From contig JBBHKE010000958.1 of the NCBI GenBank assembly GCA_037447655.1, forward strand, positions 64,001-74,036: DNA of 10,036 nucleotides, written 5' to 3'. A program made the translations under genes and the position numbers. This DNA comes from Zygnema cylindricum. Taxonomy: Eukaryota; Streptophyta; Zygnematophyceae; Zygnematales; Zygnemataceae. Under the pieces are notes generated by a model that made no database searches, had not been told where the DNA came from, and saw only the letters and a program-made list of their open reading frames with translations. Below, piece after piece: positions 1 to 7,147 of this stretch (the first letter of the stretch is position 1; each line of letters starts with the position of its first letter).

Positions 1-2
1 CA

Positions 3-287
3 ACATTTCGCACAAACATAAATGCGTTGGTGAAAGTTGAAAAGTTGAAGGAAGGTTGAGTCATCTTTAGGAGATGAAAAAACCAGGGAAACTTAGTTAC
101 GTTGAGCCCACTAATTGATGCGTTGGGAGAGCAAGGCCATTTGGACAAAGCGTTTCCCGGTACAAAGAGAAGCTTGAAGCCAACTTTAGGCCAAACAAAG
201 TCACATTCACAACGGGTGGTGAGGGGGAAGGGAGCCCTTAGTGTCTTTGACAATGCTACAAAATACAAAAAACTCCTAGTATTCTAG
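3..287 (+). pseudogene. Decayed PPR (pentatricopeptide repeat) gene fragment
   Basis: Reading from base 3, the frame gives text typical of plant PPR motifs: INALVKVEKLKEG, then VIFRR, then NLVTLSPLIDALGEQGHLDKAF in pieces. Stops interrupt it at 57-59 and 75-77. From about 156 to 217 the PPR-like text moves to another frame (RYKEKLEANFRPNKVTFTT), then returns to the first frame (VVRGKGALSVFDN) until a stop at 285-287. Two compensating indels would explain this. The pattern LIDALxxxGxLDxAF followed by RPNxVTFTT matches the helix A and helix B layout of the 35-residue PPR unit, so about two to two and a half units are present. Functional PPR proteins bind organellar RNA in plants; this copy cannot make one. 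The fragment runs off the left edge. The match is from memory of the family and no search was run. A decayed tetratricopeptide-like protein is the main alternative. Confidence 0.62.
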
Positions 288-321
288 TTAGATTGGGGAT
301 GTACATGTATACAAAATTTTA

Positions 322-437
322 TGAATCTTTTAGCTGTACATGAAATGGTGTAAAAAATCTCAAGTTTTGATTTTTATTGTAAACGTTTATAGATTTGTGA
401 ATCTTTTACTTGTACATTAAAAGGCTTGAAATTTTTG
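322..437 (+). repeat. Short imperfect direct duplication, period about 76 bp
   Basis: The segments 322-360 and 398-437 both begin TGAATCTTTTA, continue with a TGTACAT core, and end in A-rich and T-rich text. The copies are imperfect and sit in A+T-rich DNA just downstream of the PPR remnant. No coding potential is visible. It could be decayed 3' untranslated sequence of the PPR gene or a simple local duplication. Confidence 0.4.
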
Positions 438-535
438 TTGTGTCAAATTTTGACCTTCCCATTTTTGTAGTTGAGCAAAGTTGAAATGATTGGCAATTAT
501 CGATTTTTTGGCCCTCCCTTCTACTTGCCTCTAAG

Positions 536-590
536 CCTCAATTTTCTCCCCCTCTCTCCTCCTCTCTCTCTCCTCTCAACAAACCTTCCC
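536..590 (+). repeat. CT-rich low-complexity tract
   Basis: An almost pure pyrimidine run on the + strand made of CTC, CTCTCT and CCT words. It lies just upstream of the partial copy of the 313-bp repeat. Simple-sequence DNA of this kind needs no coding explanation. Confidence 0.7.
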
Positions 591-650
591 CAATAAATGC
601 AAGTCAAACATGTGACATGCGTCGTCATTGGTTCGTCAAAACTTCTCTTA
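577..650 (+). repeat. 5' fragment of the 313-bp direct repeat (copy 1, partial)
   Basis: The text CAACAAACCTTCCCC, followed by AACATGTGACATGCGTCGTC and a GGTTCGTC word, matches the first 65-75 bp of the two full repeat copies to the right, which carry GTGACATACGTC and GTTCATC or GTTCACC at the same spacing. The match stops where the second CT-rich tract begins. This copy was therefore truncated or interrupted by pyrimidine-rich DNA. Confidence 0.55.
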
Positions 651-792
651 GTCCCCTACCCCTTTCTCCCTTATGTCCCCCTCTCTCCCTCCTTCCCATT
701 TCAACAATTTTCCTCTCCTTTTTTTGTTTGTCCATCTCCCTCTCCGTCTTCCTCTCCCTCTCCCTCTTCCTCTCCCTCTCTCCCCCCATCTA
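645..792 (+). repeat. Long CT-rich microsatellite-like tract
   Basis: A pyrimidine-dominated segment, most regular at about 735-785, where CTCCCT and CTCTTCCT units alternate. The proline- and serine-rich open frames over it (such as runs of PSPSPSSS) are by-products of composition, not genes. It separates the partial repeat copy on the left from the two full copies on the right. Confidence 0.7.
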
Positions 793-797
793 CCATC

Positions 798-1110
798 CAC
801 AAAACTTCCACCTTTCATTGAAATTCAAATATGTGACATACGTCATCATCAGTTCATCAGCACTTCCCGACATCTTATAATGAGTTGGTTTTCTCGGTGC
901 ACACTTTCCGCATTTAAATTGTTCCTTAAACACTGTCATGGTCATTCCTCGCGTCATTTGAACAAAATTTTCTTTTTTAATTTGTTTTTTTTGCTTCTGA
1001 CTCGCCATTTTCCCGGCGGACATGGTAAGAAATTCCAATAGAGAAACTTCTCCTAAATGAAGAATGCTCAGGTTTTGTAAATTTTGTTAATTTCACATCA
1101 GGTTGAAAAA
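798..1110 (+). repeat. Direct tandem repeat, copy 2 (about 313 bp)
   Basis: This copy and the next share landmarks in the same order and spacing: AAACTTCCACCT, TTGAAATTCAAA, GTGACATACGTC, TAATGAGTTGGTTTT (TAATAAGTTGGTTTT in copy 3), CACACTTTCC, a T-rich run, an ACTCGC word, GAAACTTCT-like text, and TTTTGTAAATTTTGTTAA near the end. The copies are clearly diverged. No open frame is conserved between them, so this looks like non-coding tandem duplication. It may come from an LTR, an intergenic satellite, or part of an unrecognised element. Confidence 0.75.
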
Positions 1111-1428
1111 GAACAAACTTCCACCTATTGTTGAAATTCAAACACGTGACATACGTCGTCATCGGTTCACCATTCTCGTCGTCATCTGATAATAAGTTGG
1201 TTTTATTTATCCACACTTTCCACACCTAATTGCTATGTACTTGAAGTCATGTTCATTTCTCGCATAAATTCGATCAAAATTTTATTTTTGATTTTTTTTT
1301 ATCTCGTTGTTGAGCGTCACTCGCTATTTTTCCGGTAGTTGGGTAAAAAATTCCGAGAGAGAGACTTCTTTTGAAAGAACAATGTTCAGATTTTGTAAAT
1401 TTTGTTAACATCCGGTAAAAAAAAACCT
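1111..1428 (+). repeat. Direct tandem repeat, copy 3 (about 315 bp)
   Basis: The second full copy begins ACAAACTTCCACCTATTG and ends at TTTTGTAAATTTTGTTAAC plus an A-run. It abuts copy 2 with no spacer, so the pair is a head-to-tail duplication. Its right end lies about 155 bp from the end of the non-LTR retrotransposon ORF. The repeat could therefore belong to that element's 3' flank, but nothing in the sequence proves a link. Confidence 0.75.
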
Positions 1429-1583
1429 CACAGGATATGTTGAAACGCACAATGGTAAACCATCTGAGTCTGGGGGTACAAAAAGGGTGGCATGGCCAAG
1501 ACTGAAAAACTACAAGCAGGGCGATAAAAAACAAAGAAAGCAACGTGAACACATACAACCCCAACCCCAACTCAATTAAATAT
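1429..1583 (-). other. Likely 3' untranslated or flanking stretch of the non-LTR element
   Basis: On the - strand this follows the last stop of the retrotransposon ORF (1584-1586). It has no convincing coding frame and no clear poly(A) or microsatellite tail before the tandem repeats begin. An A-run on the + strand at about 1419-1427 (a T-run on the element strand) is all that sits at the border. Where the element ends cannot be defined from one copy. Confidence 0.3.
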
Positions 1584-1888
1584 CTACGAAAAGCAACCAC
1601 GTAAGTCCCCCCAGCTCGGGGGAGCACGTTGAGGGGTTTCCAGAAAACGTCGACGATCCATAACCGCAATAGTTGATTGAAGGAGAATAGAAGCATGCAC
1701 TCGCTCTAAAGCCACAGATAACCGTTGACGATAAAAAGAAGTAAGGACCGAAGGAGGAGGGCTCCCAGGTCCTTGTCGCTCGAAAGCACGTCGAGCAAAA
1801 GTACAGAGAAACTCGTCTAACGCAACACCCAAACAACCAAAGATCTCGACCGCCATCGGAATAAAGCCATCCATAGGGTCTTGGTGGG
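1584..1888 (-). pseudogene. Non-LTR element: C-terminal region
   Basis: This segment resumes the element after the insertion. It reads HQDPMDGFIPMAVEIFGCLG, then LDEFLCTFARRAFERQG, then PSVLTSFYRQRLSVALERV and ASILLQSTIAVMDRR, ending at the stop at 1584-1586. The FIPMAVEIFGCL motif, followed by a helical stretch and an RQRLSVALxRxxAS motif, is what I expect downstream of the KERxY motif at 2749-2778 in this protein class. The two pieces were therefore contiguous before the intervening DNA arrived. This frame has no internal stop, unlike most of the element. The overlapping open frames on the same strand are shadows. Confidence 0.6.
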
Positions 1889-2748
1889 CATTGTTGATCT
1901 ATGATAGCCGGCGCAGCACCAGCAGTTGCTGAAGTAGTAGCCATCACAGAACCAAAGATAGGAAGCACTCAAGATACTAACTTTGATCCACTGCACAAAG
2001 TAGTCAATATGACCAAATGGTCCCAAACTGTATGAAAGTACAGTTTACCGCGTGTGCTCACAACTCACAAAGATTCAAGCAAAACGCCCAATTAACCCAA
2101 GAGATACACCCCAAAGAATATCCCTTAAATTGCACATATGTGCTCCTTGAAACCTCATAAAAAGAATACATAAAAGTAACTAAGTCCTAGAATTTATAAA
2201 AATAAATTCTACTACTGTCTAATTAGCCAATCACAACAGTGTAAAGAATGTTACGGTACTATTTAACCGTACTCTAATGTACTCTAACTAAATACCTGAT
2301 GTATGTTAAATTCATCTACGGTGTCTACTTGTTTAGTACAGTACAGACGAACCTTAATTGTCTACGTACGTCTATTACTAACCGTACACACTAATATACA
2401 ATTACGTGTGATGACAAACTCCCGTTTCCACAAAGTTACCAAAGACACGAAAACATTATATGTGACGAAACTTGTCGCGGTGTCACTCTGGTCCACTTCC
2501 AGATTCTGGTAGGTCTTTGTCGGTCCGATCTTGTCTTATCGGACGGTGTGTCATAATTAAGTATTGCGCGCCATTTCGTAATCTTTTTTTTACTTAGGAA
2601 CCGTCCGATGTGATCTCCTTAGTTCCGTACAGTCCAGATTGTCAATTCACACTAATATTGACATGCACTTTGAAACAAGTTCTGAAAATGTTTCGAAGTC
2701 CTGTGTTTTCCTCTCACAGAATATAGAGAGGACTAAATTTTTTTTAAA
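1889..2748. other. Insertion of about 860 bp interrupting the non-LTR element
   Basis: Protein homology stops at KERDYACW (about 2749) and restarts at HQDPMDGF (about 1888). The intervening DNA is A+T-rich, shows no convincing coding frame and carries many GTAC words (GTACAGTACAG at 2336-2346, TACGTACG near 2363). It contains an 8-bp perfect inverted repeat (2025-2032 with 2039-2046) and a 10-bp one (2538-2547 with 2600-2609). I found no clear terminal inverted repeat or target duplication, so the borders are approximate. A non-autonomous transposon, a retroelement fragment or a rearrangement would all fit. Confidence 0.45.
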
Positions 2749-3160
2749 CCAACAGGCATAATCACGCTCCTTCGCCTTAGCGGCATCACGAGCCACCACC
2801 CCGACATGTCAAGCCACTGACCAACGACAGTAGCCTAAGTAGGGTTCGCCAAAACAAAATCACAAAAAATGCGATGGGCACCATCAAGCAAAACAACATC
2901 GATTCGGCGCGAGGGAATAATATCAGAAACCTCCCGACGCACAGAAAAGCCCCCATCCAAAGCGATAGTCGCAACAGCGTCGCGAATAATGTCGTGCGCC
3001 TGGATCAATTCTCCCCCATGGGAGCAACAAAGTAAATGGACACCATCGAGCCCCAAGACACGACCACAAGCGCAAACTGGAGAGCCAAGTTCGAAGGATG
3101 GGGGAGGCCCAAGCGAAAGCGAAGGGCGGTGGTGAACTGAGCAGGTGAGAATCGAAAAGT
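2749..3160 (-). pseudogene. Non-LTR element: zinc motif plus restriction-like-endonuclease-like segment
   Basis: After a short arginine-rich stretch (ALRFRLGLPHPS) and a frameshift near 3080-3100, the frame from about 3077 reads VCACGRVLGLDGVHLLCC. That gives C-x-C-x9-H-x3-C, close to the CCHC motif before the restriction-like endonuclease (RLE) of R2-type elements. It is followed by HGGELIQAHDIIRDA, a GFSVRREVSDIIP strand, RRIDVVLLDGAH and then a D-F-V-L-A-N-P end. A conserved E, an R-x-D, and a later D in DFVLANP fit a PD-(D/E)xK-like fold. A stop lies at 2835-2837, and a frame change leads to ARDAAKAKERDYACW, where homology ends. The endonuclease call is inference from motif order; a degenerate domain of other function is possible. 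Confidence 0.5.
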
Positions 3161-3236
3161 GGACAAAATAGGTGTAACGAATAGCTAAGACCCAGAACCA
3201 GGTTCACCACAAGAGAGAAGACGGGCACGCGAAGAA

Positions 3237-3881
3237 TCAGAAGGGAAGCTCATCGAGAAGCTCGTATTTAATGGCGGAGAAAACCCGATTGGAACTCGAT
3301 TCTTGGACACACTCAACGTATTTTGTAATAAGGGTCGGAAGAACCGACACATCCACTAGGGCAAGAGGAGAAAGAGAATGTGACGCGTCCAATAGAAAGC
3401 GTTGGAAGACGAACACATCGTTTGAAACCCAGGGGACCACGGTGACTAGAACGGGGGTGTCCCTAGCCAAGAAGCCGAGAACAAGAGTCGAGGCAATAAG
3501 GCACCATCTTCCCAAATAGGCAGCGGGAGCAACACGGGCAGTTGATAATAAACTTAACCCCCCCGTAGAGACAGGGAGGGATGCCTGAATGCGCACCAAA
3601 GGCCCAAACTCACGATCGAATGCCCCACGAACTAACAAAGTGTGAAAGATGTCCATGAGGCGATCATCAAAGGATGAGAGAGATGAGACAAACGTCTAGG
3701 TGGGAGGGGAAGTACGAGTAAGGTAAGAAGGGCGATGGGGGAAACACCTGGTTAACATTGCAAAAGCCACTTGGGGATCGGGAAGGTGAGGGAGGTCGTC
3801 TATGTGGGCCAAATCTGTTAGTAGAGCATCATGAAGAAATTGGGTCACGAAAGTATCCGAACTATGGGGGCAACCCAACAC
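3237..3881 (-). pseudogene. Non-LTR element: post-RT (thumb and connector) region
   Basis: One frame runs through this stretch with a single stop at 3696-3698. It starts MLGCPHSSDTFVTQFLHDAL, continues with DPQVAFAMLTRCFPHRPSYL, and includes ASLPVSTGGLSLLSTARVAP and AYLGRW. The pairing of a (V/L)LGxPxGS-like start, an LxRCFxxRPSYL motif and an LPxxxGGLxLxSxxxxAPAAYLG motif is the known layout after the RT in this class of elements. The latter motif is widely conserved in LINE-type proteins just beyond the palm. Its near-continuous frame makes this the best-preserved part of the element. Confidence 0.75.
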
Positions 3882-4034
3882 ACAAATGCTATCGAAGGGA
3901 GGAGGAGTTTGAAAACCAAGAGGGGGAGTAAAGGAGAGTGGAATATCTTGAGGGGACCAAATAACACACTCCGAAGGTTGGATTGAAAGTTTGAGTTTGG
4001 CTAAACGTCCCTAGAAAAAATTATTTGTCGGCAC

Positions 4035-4569
4035 GACTTGATCCGTAGGCCCAATAATGTGCGTATCATCTACAACCGATGGAAAAAAGGTAGAAGGGAA
4101 AGTGGTTGCAGAAGCACGAAGGGCTCAGTAATGGGCAAGGGCGAACAGAGGTCCACCCAGTGGGTCGCCTTAGCGAGTGCGCAGATGAGAGAGGAATGAG
4201 ACCACCGTCAGCCAAGAAGGAAAGGCTGTTGGTCAAAGAATAAAAAACCCTCACAAAGGGGAATAATTGGACAATCGCAGATGGAACAACCATTAGCTTT
4301 AAAAAAATGACTTTTTGATCCACCGTCTTGAAGGCATTGGAAACTCCGACCTGAAAAACGAACCAATCCGTGTATACATCCAACAAAACCCAAATCTCGT
4401 GGACCATGGCCTCACAACCGCCTCTCGTGGCCACTCCAAATTGATGAGGAGAGAAATAATCATGAAATGTTGGTTGGAGCTAGAGACATATCGCACGAGC
4501 CTCCAATCTGTATAAAACCACTCCCACGACAATAGGCCGGATCCCTCTATTAGGTTTGGCAACAGCTAC
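4035..4569 (-). pseudogene. Non-LTR element: reverse transcriptase core
   Basis: The RT palm and fingers are recognisable. AKPNRGIRPIVVG (4501-4569 region) is the RT motif that precedes the palm. HQFGVATRGGCEAMVHE follows, then QVGVSNAFKTV (motif A). GDPLGGPLFALAH (4131-4169) is motif B, and VVDDTHIIGP is motif C, with its two Asp codons at 4065-4070. Three defects show this copy is inactive: a TAG at 4480-4482, a TGA at 4125-4127, and a frameshift before motif B. A TAA also sits directly ahead of GDPLGG, where a Gln is usual. In motif A the catalytic Asp is a Gly (codon 4345-4347). The spacing from motif A to motif C fits a non-LTR RT and is unlike the copia RT further right. Confidence 0.8.
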
Positions 4570-4703
4570 AAGGCGGGACGCCGTGAGAAAATTACAAATC
4601 TGAGGGGGAACATCCCCACTAGCAATAAGAGAACATACTCGAAAAAACACACCGAAACTCCGGGCACCTAATTCTCGCGAAACAACTCATACACTGTGCT
4701 TGA

Positions 4704-4714
4704 GGGGGGGGGGG
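4704..4714 (+). repeat. Run of 11 G inside the non-LTR element
   Basis: An uninterrupted homopolymer in the linker ahead of the RT, encoding a proline run on the - strand. Such runs change length easily and are a likely site of one of the element's frame changes, or of sequencing and assembly error. Confidence 0.75.
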
Positions 4715-4905
4715 CTTGAAAGTTGAGGAGAAGAGCTTAGGGTCTTAATGAAATCCTCCCGATCTAAAGTAAAACTCTAAGAAGGCTCAAAGGCGTGGAT
4801 GGAAGGGGGTAAAAGGGAAGGTACAGGTGGGTGGAGAGCTCCGAGGACCTCAATTGTGGAAGAAGATTGGGGGGCATGAGTGAATGGTTGTAGGGCTCAA
4901 ACTGT

Positions 4906-5289
4906 TCAAGAAATCTCACCAACTCGGCCTAAGTGAATTGCTCGACGATAAGAGGCCGGGACATCCGATAGCTTAGGTAGCCGACGTAATATGAAAGAGG
5001 TGTTCGAAACCCGATCCTCATGCTCGGCGTGGAGGGACTTCCAGTCACCTCGAAGGAATCGGCGACAACGCGCCATAGTCTCTCTAGCCCCACTGCCCCC
5101 TCCGCGACTTAGAAGGACTAGGACCCAGAGAGAGAACATAAGAAGAAGGTGCCAAGGAGCAATGTCCGTCGGATTTGAAGAAATGTGGGACAAGGGGAGG
5201 TGGAGGGCATCTTGTACTATTGTCCGCATGGCCATAAGAATATGGGTGTACAACTGCAAGCAAAGGGATCCTAAATCATAAGCCCTCAA
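4906..5289 (-). pseudogene. Non-LTR element: N-terminal region upstream of RT
   Basis: An open stretch of 127 codons from a Met near the edge of the CGATA-rich block. It holds WHLLLMFSLWVLVLLSRGG, then an R-rich segment ending in RRFLRGDW, then a tail with LPKLSDVPASYRRAIHLGRV. This resembles the region ahead of the RT in large plant non-LTR ORFs, where a tryptophan- and leucine-rich motif precedes an RxxRFLxGxW motif. No gag-type zinc knuckle or apurinic endonuclease motif is seen upstream of it, but the 5' end is cut by the neighbouring repeat block, so their absence says little. The stop after GRVGEIS separates it from the linker leading to the RT. The Met may be internal rather than the true start. 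Confidence 0.5.
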
Positions 5290-6065
5290 AACATCTTTGT
5301 CGATAAGCGATATGGGCCTTTATTCCGGTTATCGATAATCGATATATTGGCACGATATATTGATATCAGTGTTATCGCCGATAAACAACCGATAATATCG
5401 GTTGTTTGTCGGCGATAACATTGATATTAATAACTATCGGAGATAACTGTACCGACCGTACAACTAAATATATGGTCTATACACTCAACTGTACGGGTTA
5501 TTCCTCGACGCGCTGCGGACCCCCTTCCCCCCAAATTTTTAGAAAAAATCGCGATATTTGCTTGATTATTTCTTATTTAAGTGGGTTTTACTTGATTCCA
5601 CGCTCCCATACCCTTCTAGAATGTCCTTTTGAATTTTTGGAAGATGGTGGCGATAAATGCGGCAATCAAACTGATTTGATTGTCTGCTTGTCTGTCTTTC
5701 GAAAAAGTTTGATTTTACAAATTTACAATGTAATTTATGTATTTCGTTTTGGTAATATAGTTTCAAAACTATAAAATATTGTTTTAAACTTGTCTGCATT
5801 TATGTGTTGCGCAGTCCGTAATAATATCCAGTTCAACAGATACGGAACAGATTCTTATGTATGCCACGCTATATAAAGTCAATAATATAATACAATATAT
5901 TATAAAGTACTATTGTAAGGGTACTATATATTTTTTAAGCTAGCCGATAAGGAATTTGTTGGTCTCGGACCGATATATTTGGACCTCTGACCGTTCGATA
6001 TCCGATAACTATAAGTATCGGTGTTATCGTGATATTTTTTTTGCCGATACAGAACACTAGTAAAT
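5290..6065. repeat. CGATA/TATCG-rich repeat block
   Basis: Both ends are dense in CGATA, TATCG and GATATC words (5296-5460 and 5940-6055), while the middle (5520-5930) is plain A+T-rich DNA without a recognisable gene. The word order at the right end (CCGATAACTATAAG, then TATCGGTGTTATCG, then GATATTTTTTTT, then GCCGATAC) is partly the reverse complement of that at the left. This suggests a non-autonomous element with subterminal inverted motifs of about 770 bp. The left border coincides with the 5' end of the non-LTR element. No transposase coding is visible, and the superfamily cannot be named. Confidence 0.45.
5363..5427. repeat. Near-perfect 65-bp palindrome
   Basis: Arms 5363-5394 and 5396-5427 pair at 30 of 32 positions around a single unpaired base. 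Each arm contains GTTATCGCCGA or its complement and an ACAACCGAT core. As RNA or single-stranded DNA it would form one long hairpin. It lies inside the CGATA-rich block and may be its terminal or subterminal inverted repeat brought head to head. Confidence 0.8.
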
Positions 6066-6135
6066 GTACACTTCACTGTTCGAAGCATAGTTCAAAAGTA
6101 GGCGTTTCTATTGTAGGTCTTTTGTCCGTGCCTTC

Positions 6136-6313
6136 ATCGTAAGTTTTGTTATGGGCTTTTCATGTGATTGTCTTAAGTCGCTACTTTGATCAGTGACCGT
6201 CTGATCGTCCGAATGTGACGATGGTCCTATTGTAAGTTGTATTATATGTTTTTCATGTGATCTTCTTAGATCGCTACGTTGATCAGCGACCGTCAGATCG
6301 TCTGAATCTGACG
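6136..6313 (+). repeat. Two 85-bp imperfect tandem copies, period 93 bp
   Basis: Copies at 6136-6220 and 6229-6313 have equal length and match at about 70 of 85 positions by eye. Shared landmarks are GTAAGTT, TTTTCATGTGAT, TCGCTAC, TTGATCAG, GACCGTC, GATCGTC and TGACG. Eight bases separate them. The open frame on the - strand over this stretch translates the same repeat twice and is not a gene. The GACCGTC and GATCGTC words give weak internal inverted repeats. Confidence 0.75.
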
Positions 6314-6759
6314 GTTTAAATAAAAAGTTGCTCAAAACTCACTGAAAAAGATTTTTTTGTCCGTTTTTTTTTTCAAATTTAGACATGAAATGTAATTCTC
6401 TATCGATCCATGTGCAACTCAACCCTGTTACTATTTTATTTCATTTTGCGGCCAATACAATATGGGTCTTAAGGGTATATTGTATTTTTTGTGTACAATA
6501 GGCATATTTTATGGGTGTACTTTCACCTATTTTGAACTATGGTCGAAGTGCGTAAAGGTGCGACAAATGTGTTGACGAACAAATTTATCGCTAGTTCACA
6601 AGACAAACAAGTACATAATATTAAATTAAGTGTACGGTACAAAGTATGAAGTGAATAACGATATCCATACACGAACAATAAATTACATGAGTCGACTTCA
6701 AATATAACGTAAAACAACAGTAATAGTACAGTACACGGCGAATTGTAATTAGAGTAAAT
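6314..6759. other. A+T-rich intergenic DNA, no gene seen
   Basis: This stretch has no coding frame that resembles a known protein. It contains GTACGGTAC (6632-6640) and GTACAGTAC (6727-6735) words like those in the insertion at 1889-2748 and in R1 and R2. Nothing else can be supported here. Confidence 0.5.
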
Positions 6760-6953
6760 AACGCTAATTCGGTCGCCCTAAATTTCGACTCCATCACGTA
6801 AATAGAGTAAACGATTCTAATATTTTCATTATGCTATTTAATGTAAGTTTTTATTAGCGTCAAAAATTATAAAATAGGTTAGTTTTAAATAGTGTGGAGT
6901 ATGGACGACGTCCCACCGTGCAAAATTGTACTTTTATGAGTAAAAAAGTACAA
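6760..6953 (+). repeat. Direct repeat R1 (about 190 bp)
   Basis: Begins ACGCTAATTCGGTC. After about 122 bp of A+T-rich text it reaches TTTAAATAGTGTGG, then a CACCGTGCAAAATTGTACTT word and a GAGTAAAAAAGTA end. The same words occur in the same order and almost the same spacing (119 bp) in R2. The middle is strongly diverged. No gene is visible. Confidence 0.6.
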
Positions 6954-7147
6954 ATTATTATTTAATAGAATCACGCTCGCACGTGAATCAGGACAATAGA
7001 CACGTGCGACGATAAACTACTATTAAAATTTTATCACGTCGTAAAAGTCACGGGCCTTCAAACATGGTGGCCGTAAAAACATTGCCGAAAAGTACGGTTA
7101 CCTCACCCTTATCTGACACTACACCGCTAATCGCTATTAGCGTAGTG

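Larger units (their letters stand above)
1584..5289 (-). pseudogene. Degenerate non-LTR retrotransposon (LINE-like) ORF with RT and endonuclease-like C terminus
   Basis: Read leftward, this stretch translates piecewise into one long retroelement protein of roughly 950 residues once the insertion at about 1889-2748 is set aside. Order: N-terminal region (5289-4906), linker and RT start (4905-4435), RT core with SNAF, GDPLGG and DDTHIIG motifs (4569-4035), post-RT region (3881-3237), zinc motif plus RLE-like segment (3077-2749), and C-terminal region (1888-1584). Several stops (for example 4480-4482, 4125-4127, 3696-3698, 2835-2837) and frameshifts (about 4170-4215, about 3080-3100) break it. 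In intact relatives such a protein copies its own RNA onto a cut chromosomal target. This copy is dead. No LTR or integrase belongs to it. The overall family call is firm; the clade is inferred and was not tested by tree or search. Confidence 0.78.

Noticed and set aside
673-1041. Proline- and serine-rich open frames on the + strand over the CT-rich tract
   Set aside because: They arise from pyrimidine composition, shift among three frames and run into the tandem repeat without any conserved protein between copies.
577-1428. CRISPR-like array
   Set aside because: The repeats are about 313 bp, adjacent without spacers and diverged, in plant-type DNA.
1934-1968. Start of a copia gag on the - strand (MLPIFGSVMATTSATAGAAPA)
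   Set aside because: The frame soon runs over the C-terminal region of the non-LTR element in the wrong frame, and there is no primer-binding site or LTR beside it that I can support.
1889-2748. An intron in the non-LTR element
   Set aside because: There are no convincing GT and AG borders in the right places, and retroelement ORFs of this type lack introns. An insertion is simpler.
3271-3519. 82-codon open frame on the + strand
   Set aside because: It is antisense to the post-RT region of the non-LTR element, which explains this DNA better.
4991-5281. 96-codon open frame on the + strand with many Arg residues
   Set aside because: It lies opposite the N-terminal region of the non-LTR element, whose - strand reading has recognisable motifs. 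The + strand frame is its shadow.
6108-6335. 75-codon - strand frame with repeated SDD, DQ and SHEK text
   Set aside because: It is the translation of the 85-bp DNA repeat read twice. The peptide repeat is a consequence of the DNA duplication.
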